From assembly GCA_006937955.1 (NCBI GenBank), contig SSNP01000035.1, positions 62,001 to 126,000 of the forward strand: a stretch of 64,000 bases of DNA. Direction: 5' to 3'. The DNA comes from Pachypanchax playfairii (taxonomy: Eukaryota; Chordata; Actinopteri; Cyprinodontiformes; Aplocheilidae). The notes beneath the pieces are model-generated. The model searched no databases, had not been told where the DNA came from, and worked only from the letters and a program-made list of their open reading frames with translations. Made by a program: the position numbers and the translations under genes. Shown here piece by piece: positions 24,495 to 36,990 of this stretch; positions within the stretch are counted from its first letter, which is position 1; each line of letters starts with the position of its first letter.

Positions 24495-25907
24495 TGCATC
24501 TTTAATAGTTCAGTTTTTTATTATAAAAATAAAAATACTGCAGATTGATTTATTAAAATAACATGAATACGGACAAAAGTGTTTTAGTCTAGCATAATAA
24601 CTATCTCCATGGAAAAATTGCGCCTGCAATTTGTGTGACATTCATATTTGAGGGAACATCATATTCACAACACAATGGTTCTTTTTTTTTAAATTGATGT
24701 TGGGTTTAGCTTGACTGTTTGATTCTGTAGTCTGTGCAGTGCACAGAGAGCAGTCAGAAACATGTCACAACCACATGGCATGATTTAAGTGCTGACTGGC
24801 AAGAGAACGGGGAAAATGACAGATGGCAGCAGGCTGATACAGGTATGGCAGGTCATAAGAAAATCTACAAAACACCTCCAATAATAACAGTTTTCAGTTA
24901 CAAGATACATCTGTCCTGCACACATTCCTGCCATGCAAAGATTACCAAATCATCGTCATGCTTGTCACATTAAACCAAATGCTTTCAAATGTAACGCTAA
25001 GACCTTCTAAATTTATAGATCACATAAATAAGAGAAAGATTATCTCTTTAATTTGCATGGATTTCATATCAAACCACAATTACACTTATTAGCATATTAA
25101 GTATAATTCATTCCTAATCTGCAGTGCATTTACATTGCTTTCTGTGGACTATGTCACATCAGAGTGTAGTGAAAAGGAAATTATCTCTCATGCCTACGAA
25201 TATTTTCAATATGAAGAGGGACTGAAATGAACCGAGGTTAATAGAGGTCTTCACCCTCAGTAGATGAAAATAGATGTGGGCATCTGTGGCCTTATACAAG
25301 AGTGACAAGAAAACCATTTCAAAATCTACTATTTCATTCTAACTCCACTTACATAATTATCCAAGTAATCATATAGTATCTGATGTGCTCCTCTATAGGA
25401 CCAGTGCCATCATTGCTCTATCTAAGTGGTCATGAGAGCAGGATGTTAACAGCTGCATATGGGAACAGAACTATTTTAAGCATTTTAGAAAATTAAGCTT
25501 TTCTAAATTGATGATTTTATGAGCAAAGAGAACATGAAAAAAAAAAAACCACAATGTACCAACACATGGCTAATCATCTTCTAACAGTCTGGCTTTAAAC
25601 ACATTCATTTGAGGACATACTTCAAAGCGCTCGCTGTAGAGCTACTTAATGTTATTTTTATATGGCATCTAGAAATTCTTTAGGAGTCAATAGAAATCCT
25701 GTAACACGGCTTTTGTTTATGTAAATCCCCTTCAATTCCTCCAATATTGTAGGTTTGGTAATCCTTGCAGACATTTAATAAAACACTATTTATCACGCTT
25801 TGTTTAAGTAGTTTCTTTAAAAAGACAAATAGTAATTAAATGAGTTGTTCAACTCAAATTTTATGGGTGTTCAGTGGTTTTTCTGAACTTTTATTGGGAT
25901 ATTTCAG

Positions 25908-27332
25908 CCTCTTTTACCCATGCTGTCAGTGTCAGTGAAGCCATCGGTCTCACCTTTGTTGAGACGCCCCAGGTACAAGGCCTCTCAGGCTTTCCCACTT
26001 GTTAACATGCTTAAGGTGTTGGTTTCTCTTTCAGCTTGACCCTGTCACAAAGAACAGCTCTGCGCTGAAAATGCAGGTACTTTTTTCTGTTTTACTACCT
26101 CTGTATCTTGTTCCTTTCTTTAACTGCAATCAAAGTTTTCTCACAGAGTTTGTCTACAGAACATACTGGTGTACCTGATTACTTTTGCAGGCTGAGCCAC
26201 TTTACCCTTAAGTGTGGAACATTTCAAAGTGGGTTTCCTTCCCTGCAAGAGGCACATTTGTACATGACCACTGATATCCCAAAATATTCATATCTTGTAG
26301 CTGATGGAAATGCATTTCTTTGTTAATCTGCATAACAGTTAGGTTAGATATGTACATCATTTGGTGTCTCTAATTAGGCATAAAACAGGATTATGAAGAC
26401 TTATTTCTAAAGGGAAAGATTATGGTCACACTAATTTGATGGATTTGATTCAACAGGATAAACTCAACCATTACATATGATGACTTCAGATGATCAAATG
26501 TTCATTTGAAGTTTCCTAACTGGCCTCTTTTTGTTCTAATTAAAACTGAATGCTCCACACAAAATGAGCTTGAATGAATATTAGAATATATCCCAGAGCT
26601 TTATGTTTATGTTCAAATTTCAACTCAGTGTAGTTTAAAAAATCCCAGTGACAAAATCCAGCAGCACAGGTGAATTCAGACCAAGATATCCTCTCTTGAT
26701 GGTCTTGGAGGATCAGTAGTACAAAGCGCTGGCCAAGTGCTGTAATAACATTCTTCAGTTTAAATCCTGTCCAGGACCTTTGCCTCTTGTCATGCTATCT
26801 CCCATCTCTTTTTTCTACTTCAAACTGCATGATGGAGCAGAAATGCCATTAACAAGTTCTTTGATGGGACACTCATCTAGAAATGCCAGAGGGGTGTAAA
26901 TATGTCCCAATGAGGACATTTTGCAAGGAGGCTTCTCTCTGGAATTATGCAAGACGTTATGCTGATATAGCTCAAAATAAGTTTTATCTATCAAAGTGTT
27001 AAATTAAATGAAGTACAAAATGGAAATAAATTATCTAAAGCAAACACAGCCAAACTGCAACATCATTTTTTCACCTATTCCTCAAGTAGAAAGCAGAGAG
27101 TTAAGGTAAAGGCTAAGTCCGTCTGCTATCTTCAACTCATATAATTATTGGCAAGAAAAGGAGTCCCGCTTATCTTATTTAAAAAAGACCATAACTTTGT
27201 TATATACTTCAAAATTCATTTCTTTTACTGCAGTACACTGAAGTTGAATTGCTTGCTGAGTACATTTTCCAGACTCGTGGTCCTTTCAGCACTTTTCAGC
27301 CTAATGAAATAGATTTAGGGTTTAACTTTTAA
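25908..27332 (+). other. Phase-consistent chain of exon-like segments, plus strand (speculative)
   Basis: Three segments have plausible splice signals and matching phases. 25908-25972 follows GGGATATTTCAG, precedes GTACAAGG, and reads SFTHAVSVSEAIGLTFVETP plus Q. 26035-26076 follows TTTCTCTTTCAG, precedes GTACTT, and reads LDPVTKNSSALKMQ. 27234-27332 follows TTTCTTTTACTGCAG and reads YTEVELLAEYIFQTRGPFST plus 12 residues to a stop. The first intron would be only 62 bases, shorter than usual. I recognise no protein family, and no polyadenylation signal follows closely. Chance is quite possible. Confidence 0.18.
26706..26830 (+). repeat. Possible degenerate tRNA-type SINE
   Basis: The stretch includes a box-B-like AGTTTAAATCCTG followed by CCAGGACCTTTGCCTCTTGTCAT and a pyrimidine-rich CTCCCATCTCTTTTTTC. 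It resembles fish SINEs I remember in which an AGGGACCTTTG segment is followed by a C/T-rich run. Only one copy is visible here and no box A is convincing, so support is weak. Confidence 0.35.
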
Positions 27333-30300
27333 TATGGTACAAAATTATGAAGTAATTGATTGTGAGTCGTTTCTTAAAAAAACAAAGATGGTTGTTTCGT
27401 TTAATATGAGACAAACAATGTAAAAAGATCTGTGCTGTCTCTGACTGGTTCGGATACTGAGATAAATGAAGTGATTTGTCATTCAACAAACAGCCAACAG
27501 AAAATATGTAATGAACAGGCTCTTAGCATTTGTTTTTATGGCTAATCCCAAGAGATGGAATTGTGTTTTTGAGTAAAGTCAGAAAATGAGAGCTCATATT
27601 TTGATGTAGAAATAGCTCCTCTGTTTGATGAGTTCCACGCCGTGCTTTAAAAGCGTACATACAGTATCAAAGTGATTTAACTTGACTTCCATTTTTATGA
27701 ACATTTTGCAAAATTAATGGTATCACAGAGCTCAAAATTTTGCAGACAATTGAAACAAGAACACTTTTGCTGTAATAGCAACTTATAAGCTTCTACAAAA
27801 AAATAAATGACAGTGAACAATGTGAAAAAAAGAAAACCTTGAAATTGTATTTTTTGTGATGAATCTTCAGTGGATTAGTAACCACAATCATATTTTTGAA
27901 AGTCAACAAGTACATGGACAAAACTAAACAGAACATGAAATAAACTAGAATCTAATGATTTTTCATACGAGTTGTTCTTTGCTTTCAAGAGTGAATGAGC
28001 GGCTATAGAAACGATGATTCATACTCCTCCTTTTGTTGCAATGAGCTCTGGTCATTTAAAATATTCATGTTACAAAGCACAGTTATTAGTTACACAATTA
28101 CTAGTGCTCCCCACTGCTCCCCGTATCAAATTTACTGTTTCATTTGATAATGCTAGATAAATTAGTAGCCACAGGTGAGCAGACACATTCAGCGGTCTAG
28201 ATTCAGTCAGTCGAAATCCAAAAATCAAAAGATTTGTATTTCTTTTTATGAAATAGAAATTTGTGGCTCCATTTACAACATTTGTTGGAAGTTTATTTTC
28301 ACAATAAAGAATAATGTGGCTCCATAACGTCTTGATGTCAAGTGTGAGTGTTTGTTACGTCTCAGAGGGTCACCATCTTCCTTTAGGTAGAAAAAAAAAA
28401 GATAAATAAATAACATGTTTAACTCCAGTTTACTTTGAGGATTTTTTTTCTAAAACAGCCTTTTAGAGTCAATCCTTTAGATAAAAACAAAAATGACATA
28501 ACCTCAAAAACAATGAAGTCATGGCTGCTTGCCATGAGACTGTGAATAATGGCAATGACTTTTTATCACTATGATTTAAACTGTCATTTTACAATGGAGA
28601 CCCATACAATGTGTTACAGTGAGTATAGTAATAAATTTGACATATGTTTGATGAGCCTCATTTTTCCCCTCGAATTGAACAAATGGAGGAAGAATTGCAC
28701 ACTGGCCACATGAGACAATTCCATCTCAGATAAGTCTTTAATGATGCCTCATCTGCATTTTTCAATTTATTCAGGGCCAAAAATAGATCACTGGACAGGC
28801 TTTGTTAAAATGAGCCACAGTAAATAGAGAGTAGTGCAATAATTACACATTTCAAGCTTTCATGTCTATTTTCCCCAATATCTCATTTCTATCTTTTTTC
28901 TTTTTCAATTTGGTTATAATTAAATGGTGATTATGATGATTAATGGTGATTTCCTGTTTTGCAAAACAAATACCAGCTGAAGGGCTTGGCTTGTTTATTT
29001 AGTTCTTCTCTTTCACAGAGAAAAAAGGAATTTGTTTATTTAGTTTGGATGAGATAGTAAAGAAAACCCATTTTAATTTAATAATGCACATAATAAATAG
29101 ATATTAGAAATACAAGCAATTAACAAATGTACAAACCATTAGTTGTTAACATTTAATAAATCAGCCCCAAAAGGAAGGAAAACAATTAGCTATGGCCTAA
29201 ATAACCAGGATAAAAAAATCTGATTAGTAAATTTCACTTTTTGATTATGATGATCTGGTATATTTAAAAATGTCAGATCTCCGTACTTATTTTGGGTGCA
29301 TTCAGAAAGGACATGTGTAACTTGCAGAACTATAAACTTTGTGTTAATGTAAATGAAAAGATTATACTTTTTTACGGGGTATGATGTTACATCACAGATA
29401 ATGTCTTTATTAAAAAAAAATTGTTTTTTCATCAAGACACTATTAAAGGTGTCTTGCATTCATTGCACTGGGTCACTGTGAGTATTAAAGTGTTTTTCTG
29501 TTTTGTATATTGAAAAAATAAGACAAGAAGTGATGTAATATTACAAACAAGCAGCATGTGAAAATGGAGGTCCTGGACTGCTGGAATCTTATCTGAAGCA
29601 AAGACTTGAAAATAAGTTGTTTTTAAAACTTCAAAATCAAATATTCTCCCTAATTTACTGTAGACCAGACCAATCATGTTACTTAAATAAGTCATGGGAA
29701 TTTTTTGCATGTGTAAAGATTATGGCGTCCAAGGAGCCGTAACCATACTGAAGGCTGAAGCATTTGGCCTTCCACTTCAAACATTGGCTGAGTTGTTGAC
29801 AACAGCGGGGCTGTTTTGCCACATCTCCAAGCCAATAACATTTGGAAAATCTAAGAATCATTAGCTGATGTGTTTTACAGTCAGACAGATAATGGCTGAA
29901 GCTTACATCATGTCAGGGATCCAAACATCTTGTTTGCTGTTCTTTGTTGACACTGAAAACTTCTCACTAAACCCACTTGTTCCAAAAAACAGAAGTGGGA
30001 AAGCAGACTCAGACTCAACTCCTCCGACCTCATGCCCCTATGATGGCTTTTGTGTCTCTTCATGTGTGTGTCTAAGTCAGAATAATCTTTTAGTTTTGTT
30101 GCCCTGGGACCTCAGCTCATTCATGACCTTTAAGATTAAAGATAAGCCACAGTGTGTTAGCTTCAGCTCAGCAGGTCTTTTGTCTCATTTTCTGTTGGTT
30201 GGCCTTTGATTAAATATTTAGAACAGGATTTTAAAGAGATTCAAAGTGGGTTGATGTGCAAATGAAACATTGTGTGTATTAAACAATCCTGAGAAATAGA

Positions 30301-32334
30301 TGAGGAAAATAAAAGACCAGTTTTAGCAGAAGGCTGTCATGGAAGCACACACATACAGAACTGCATATTCTCTATAATCAAACATCATGAAAGGTTTCTT
30401 AGCATTTATCAGTTTCATTCTCAGATTTTCATAAATGGAACATTACAACAAAAAAACTCTACATTCTTTGCCAAAGACTCATCTTCATCGCCACACAAAA
30501 AATAATCAGTGTATTCATAAACAGTTTTTTTTTTTTTGCGTCACCAAGCTATTGCCATATTACCGCCAGAGTCTTTATTATTTCTTCCTCAGACTTTAAT
30601 CTTTCCCTTTTTGTCACCTGCCACTCATTAGTAACTCAACATCTGGCCGTCCTCTAGTAATCAGTCTATCCCCTACATAGGAATTCTGCTGAAAGCATAA
30701 GGGCAAAGTTCCAAATATTTATTTCAGCTGTTGGTTGCATGACAGCAGTGTGGACAGTCTTTTCTGATTTAATTTGTTAAGCTTGTCATTTTCATTCATG
30801 TCCTCTTCCTGTTTGACAGACTGTTAGTTTGTAAGACTTATCAATAAGTGGACTCTCACTCTCTCTCTGCATGTTGCCAATATTTTATGCTCATTAGCCT
30901 CCAGGCTATGTTATGCACAGTATTCCCACTTCAGCCTGAAATAGATTCACATGTGAACTGACTAACATCGATCACGTCATTACAAAGCAGTATACTGGTG
31001 GCACTCTGTACATTTAAAAACATTCTTAAACCCAAATTTCTTTCCACGATGATGGAACTCCTTCCTAAGAATAATGCATATCAAAAGCAGCTCACCTGCT
31101 GAGCTAGCTTCCACACCCTAACCTGTCTCAGAGTATTTGTATGAGTCACTGGCACATGCCCACAGGACCTAAAAGACAGGCTGCCAATGTCCTAAAGGGC
31201 CAGAGGACAGTCAAAATCCTATATCATCCATACCCCAAAGCTGTTTTGATGAAACCCAACCCTACTTAACATTTGCACTGTGCTTTAAATACAACTGACT
31301 GTTGTAAATAAATATCTTGCACAGCTAAAAATATAAATATTGCTTTTAGATTGTTTAAACTAACCCTGTAAAGTCCAGAAGATTCATGGGATGGATTCAG
31401 TGCAAGATTTCCTGTTGCTCAGTACAGGTATTTGGGGTAGAATTGCTAAGTTATCACTTTAAAACCTGCAATAAATGGGTAGAATTCTGTCAGGTGGCAC
31501 CTAAAGGAGTTTGTATGACACTTGAATGATCCATATGACCATTTACTTCAGGGCTGTTAAGCTCACAAGATGTCAGAATTCTGTATATTTTGGCAAAACC
31601 AATCATATCAAAATGATTTGATGTGAAAATGTTTGCCTATGACACAAAATGCAGATGGGTTGGCAGATCTCAAAGCAATGACTGTTCAAACAAATTTACT
31701 TACAGTTTCAGGCACTACCAAGTATTTTATTCTAAATTAAAGCACTTTAATAACCTTTTTAATAACAATACAATTGACGTATTTTTTTTTTTTTACTGAC
31801 TCTGAAATGTGCATAGTAAAGGAGTTATTTATAAATCTCTAGTAAGTGTTTTGGAGTAAGGATTGTAAAGGTTTTCATTTACACATGAGCAGGACCAGCC
31901 AACTTCACAAGCAGTGAGATTAATGAAAAATTTATGTCTGCAGAAAAAGTGTTGCGTTTCAAGTGATGTGCATGTCTTTTATTCAGTTAACAGAAGCATT
32001 ATATGCATCTTATGTAGTTTAAAGACTTTGAGACAGTCTGCTATTGTGATATGGATATTTAACCTTGTTTCTCAAAAGTCACTTAGATAAGAAAAAACGT
32101 GTGGCAAATCAAACAGCTCTGCAGTCTTACTCAAGTACCCAACTGGTACTTGAAGCACATGGCCACTGTCCATGATTCTGATTACTCAGAGTCTCTTCCA
32201 GGTAAAAGTAAGATCTTCAGCTCAACTGTTACAGCCCTATGAATGCTTGGCATGAGGGGCAACATCAAAGCAAAGATTAAATGCCAGTCACCGGAGTTCC
32301 TTAATAGGACAAATTAAAAACGATAGTGTTTTAT
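27333..32334. other. AT-rich noncoding tract; no gene or clear repeat seen
   Basis: No exon with convincing splice sites, no RNA gene and no delimited transposon were seen. A true ATG-started frame of 113 codons at 29868-30209 (plus) is unrecognised and has no neighbouring exon signals. The stretch at about 28640-28900 has the motif-mixed, repeat-free texture of regulatory DNA, but nothing decisive. Confidence 0.6.
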
Positions 32335-32606
32335 CCCACTCATTTTCCTGTTCAGGGTTGCTAGGAGCTGATGTCTATCTCCAGCAGTCACTCGGCCAGC
32401 AGCTGGGTTACATGTTGCCCAGTCCATCCCAGGGCAACATGAAAAACAGACGACCATTCACACACACTCACAGCTAGGGCCAATTTAGAGTTGCCAAGTA
32501 ACCAATAATGATTTGAAGCTGGAGTCCCAGAAGAAAACCCAAACATGCATGACAAGAACATGAAAATGCGGAACAGTGCTACAACCGTGCCACCATGCAG
32601 CCCCAT
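32335..32606 (-). repeat. tRNA-headed short interspersed repeat, copy 3
   Basis: Inverted relative to copy 2. Read on the minus strand it starts with the head (GGGGCTGCATGGTGGCACGG then GTTGTAGCACTGTTCCGC). It continues through the CATGTTTGGGTTTTCTTCTG and CTGTGAGTGTGTGTGAATGG landmarks and ends with GGATGGACTGGGCAACATG and a TGCTGGAGATAGACATCAGC region. It is moderately diverged. The 72-residue open frame across it is spurious. Confidence 0.82.
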
Positions 32607-35307
32607 TTAAAGTGACATGATTCATTCAAATTGAAGTAAATTTAATACAATGAATTTACATTATATATTTTAAAATTTGATCTAGAGTGTACTGTATTTA
32701 ATTTGAAAGAGTTTAATTTAGTTTGAGGACATAAACTTGCTCTCTGACTCAATGGTGTAGAGCAGGGGTATCCAGAAGTTGTTGTTTTTTATCGCAAAAA
32801 AAGAGCAAAAACACATTTTAGATCATGTAAAATTCAAGATAACCTATTTATGTAAATAATCAATGATATTAAAAAACACTTCAAATGATAACCTTGAAGA
32901 AGTATGATCTAATTATGGACAAACAACTGAGAGGAAAAATAGAGAAGAACCTCAGGATGAAGATGACAGTCCAAACAGCTTTTTGCCACTAAATGTATAT
33001 CACGCATTGTACGAGTGTTTATTTAATAATTATGAATCTGTGTGGAATAAAATCATCACCACCACTTGAAAAATGGCAAAATATAAAATGAATAAATATA
33101 AAAAAACATAAAAAAGATCAGGGTGATGGGTTCTCTCTTGGAACCTCACAAACAGCACTTCAGAACAATCTTCAGAACTGAAAAGACGAACATGAGAAGC
33201 ATTGTTCCAAATTACTATAACCAAAATGTTTTATATCAGCGTTGTCTGAAATAAGCTTTGGAACTGTTGTCATTTTTTTTTCAAACAAATAAAAGATGAC
33301 AATTCTGTTTCGGTAAATATTAGCTTCTAAAATGGTAATTACTGTTTACAAATTATTTTATATATAACTTTTTAAAAATTCTATCAACTGTTATACAACA
33401 CCACATTGTATCTTACCAAACATGTAAATAGCAGTTCCCTCAGAGAGCAGCGGAGAGCAGTGTACTTAATAACAGCAGACATGTCAGGTGAAAGCTTGGA
33501 TGTTGAGATGCGGATCACATCACAGAGATGTCTGTCAGTCTAGTTCTCATTTGGCTTTTGTTCAAGGTCGTCAGTGAAATTGTTTGAACGCATATGTATG
33601 TGGAGCTGAAAAGACTCATCATTCTCATGGCATGACATCTCATTAGAAGAAACCTGCGCTTGTCCAAAGTCTGATTGAACTCTGGTTGGTATTGACTCTT
33701 CAGGGATGCAGCGCAGTGGATTTCAATTAGTTCCATTTGTGTTTTTTCACCAACTTTTGCTGCATAAAAACATAAATGCCTTTGTAAAAAGTTGAACTAT
33801 TTGAAATTGTGATTATATTCCTCAATTAGAGGTGTTATTATTACCATGTTTTTCAGCTTATTTGAGAATTCTGTATTTTGGTGTGGTGTCACTGAGTGCT
33901 GTCAATGCTTGAAAGTATCCTAAATTTAATGTTCTATGTTAATGGCCCCAAAAGATGATGTTTCTCACAAAACACTTACAAATGGGCATAAAAATCAGAC
34001 ACAAGCTAAACTTTGCTTTGTAGGTTTTTGTTCAATATGTTTGACTGACTTGTTACATCACAAAAATATATCAGATCTGTCAATTATAATGTGCCACTTT
34101 GTTTTTGCAGAGGCTGCCCTTTAGAAATAAAAAAAAAAACAAAGCAGGTCAATTTCAGATCTTATAGAATACTTGACTGCAGGATGGTACCACGACTCAG
34201 CCATCACACTTCTGACTGGTAAATCAGATCAACACATTCTATACACCATATTCCCCTTCAGAGAAATCCTTGGAATATGGATGGACCACTTCTCAGATAA
34301 TGTTCATGGTTTCAACCACAATATCATCACATTACCAAACTGGAGAGTTTTGGCACAAAGTGCTTTTTAGTAGATTATGCAGTGCATTTTCACAGCCTCC
34401 CTTCCACTTTTCTGAACCTTTCTGCACACCCTCAAAGCCATTCCTTTTACTCATCTTTCACTGCTGGAACCTCATCAGTTGCAGAGTTTGTTTCATATAT
34501 ACTCTTTCCCCGTTTTGGTGCTTTTGACACTTCTGAGGTCCAGCAGCTTTTCAGTGATGCATAAACTCATCAACTCCTTGCAAAATATCAACCAGTGGGC
34601 TGTTTCCATGGCACCTGTGCTCTTGTAACATACAATCAAAGAAAACTCAAATACAATGCAATCTAACATTACTGAATTTTTTTTATTTACACTGGTCATG
34701 CTACTACAGCAACTTTTATGAGGAATTATTTTAAGAGGCCACCTTTGGTAAAGAGTTTTCCACCTTGTAATATGAGCTGAGTTTTTGGTAGTTGGCCAGT
34801 GTTGCCTTTTCTTTGTGTTTTGCTTGTACAAGAGAAATGTTGATGCTGAGCTAACAAGCTACAGTAGCTAACATTTGACTGACTTTCTGCTGCCCCTCTG
34901 TGCCTCTGTAGTGGGCGTAAAACTGATGCTTGTCCTCATAGAGCCAGTGAACTTTTTTAATAGAGATGGCTTCCTTGCTAACAAAAGTCAAACAAATATT
35001 CTCTTCATGTCTTTAAAATTGTGCCCATTTTTCTATTGTGTTTGTAAATTTCAGCACTTGCTGTCAATTTTTCTTTTTCCCTTTTTGTTGCCATGATTGC
35101 ACATCATCCACTTTCAGTTCAAAAATACCTGTATACACCAACTAAAAATGATAATGACTTAAGTAAAATACAAGCTGATAAAAAGAAAAATGAAAGAAAA
35201 GAGAACCATTTAGGCAACAATAAATGGACTTAAAATCAAGAAACAGTTTTCTGTTTTGTGTCTGTCTGTGTCTTTTTATGGTAACAAAAATACTTTAAGT
35301 TATTGTC

Positions 35308-35595
35308 AGTCATTTTCTATACCAGCTTGTTCCTTTTGAATGTTGTAGGGCTCTAGTGCATTGGACAGGTCATGGAAGATCACCAGTCCTTAACAGGGTC
35401 AAATCGAGATGGACCATTATTGACACACACACTCATACCTAGAGCCATTTTAATGTTGCCAGAAAACATGCATGTTTTTGGTCTGGAGGAGGAAGCTGGT
35501 GTCCCTGAAGAAAACCCACAGATGCATGGGGAGAACATGCAAACTCCATGCAGAAAAGGTTCTGGCCCAGTTTTTAAAACCAGAACCTTCTTGGT
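35308..35595 (-). repeat. tRNA-headed short interspersed repeat, copy 4
   Basis: Minus orientation. On the plus strand one sees the reverse of the family's landmarks in order: a CATTTTCTATACCAGCTTGT end, the TGGACAGGTCATGGAAGATC segment, a GACACACACACTCATACCTAG segment, the AAAACATGCATGTTTTTGG segment, and then AAGAAAACCCACAGATGCAT and AACATGCAAACTCCATGCAG, which match the fish repeat consensus well. The tRNA-like head is mostly missing or decayed. Confidence 0.82.
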
Positions 35596-36639
35596 TTAAA
35601 TGTACTGAAAAATTACAGGAAAGAAAGGACACATTTCAAAACTAATATAAAACAGCGTTTTATGTTACTGCAGTGAAAAAGACAATATTGTATGCAGGCA
35701 CTTTTACACAAAGAAAGCTACATCACATCCTACAATTTGCAACTCTTCAACAATGTTTCCACTGAGACATCATAGTAAACACTTGGACAGATATTTATGT
35801 TATTATTTAAATGACTGAAATAAAAAAAAAACCAAATGGTTGGGTCTAATGAGAGAGTCTATAGGTCCTCTATCAGTGCACAAAAGGAGGTCTACAAGAA
35901 AAATTACTGTTAGAGTGTCAGGTGGCTGATTTATTATTCTAACATGGAACCTTGTGCTTGACCTCCTTTTGCATGCAAAACACACATGCACCCTGACCAT
36001 CTAATTTACTTAGTCTCTACCTATCAAACAAATGTAGCTCATCAAATGTTTCATTTGTCAAGTGATTGATTTACTTCCGAATTTCAGTGACACTCCATGA
36101 ACATGTCGTTCTCAGGGCCTGAATGTTACTGCAAATGCACAATAAAGCCTTTTGTTTATAAGCTGCTTAAAAAACCTAGCATACTGCAAAATCAATCAGA
36201 CTGTTGTAAAATAAAAATATAATTCATACAATTACAAACAGCCTTGGGTGGCATAATTGAAAAAAGTAACAGAAGAAGTCGAAAGTTCACTAAGAATGCT
36301 GGAAAGGTTTGCTCAGCTGGAGCATCCTCTTGTGTTCACTGGAATGTGCAGTGATAAACTATGTGCATGAGGCTGTGTTCATTTGTTATATTAATAGACT
36401 ACAATGAGGCCTGGGCCATGCAGTCTTGCACATTTGTAACCTCAAGGGCGCTGACGATATTTGGTTCTGCAATTCCATGTGAAACATTTTAATGCTGAAA
36501 ATAAATCTGTGGGTAGTATTTTGCTGGTGCTATCATGTGTTGCCATTTGAACTCATTGGACAAGGAAAACACAATCTCCCATATTAATATAATGACATTT
36601 GCCGCACAGCAGTTGTTTAATCTTATTGGAAAAGCAGGT

Positions 36640-36990
36640 AACAAAAGCCAGCACTATTCACAAATATCAATCAGGGCTGAATCCCTCTCCCTCGATACAA
36701 GAGGTTAAAGCACAACAAATGAGCCAGTCTTGCATTAATCAAGCAGATACCCCTGCCATGTTGCTGTTGACCAAGCACACAGAAGTCCTGTGTGGACACT
36801 GGAATGATCATTTTTCATTAGCCAAAGAGAGAAGGGAACTAGATCCAGTAGCTGAAACTGCATTAAAAGGATTTAACCATCTCTTGCACTTTTTTGTAAC
36901 TGCCATTTGCAACATGTCCCCAGAATCGAAGAGGTCAGTAGCCTATCTGATATTTTCTCATGAGACTTGGTTAAGAGGTTAAATCATTTT
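36640..36990. other. Candidate conserved noncoding block
   Basis: A moderately GC-richer, repeat-free block with a long stop-free plus frame (from a TTG, 127 codons) that contains fragments such as SLAKERRELDPVAETALKG. I recognise no family and there is no upstream ATG in the frame before its middle. The texture suggests constrained regulatory DNA or an unrecognised exon; neither can be shown from one sequence. Confidence 0.25.

Noticed and set aside
29868..30209. 113-codon ATG frame on the plus strand
   Set aside because: No family resemblance, no neighbouring exons or polyadenylation context, and length within chance for 64 kb.
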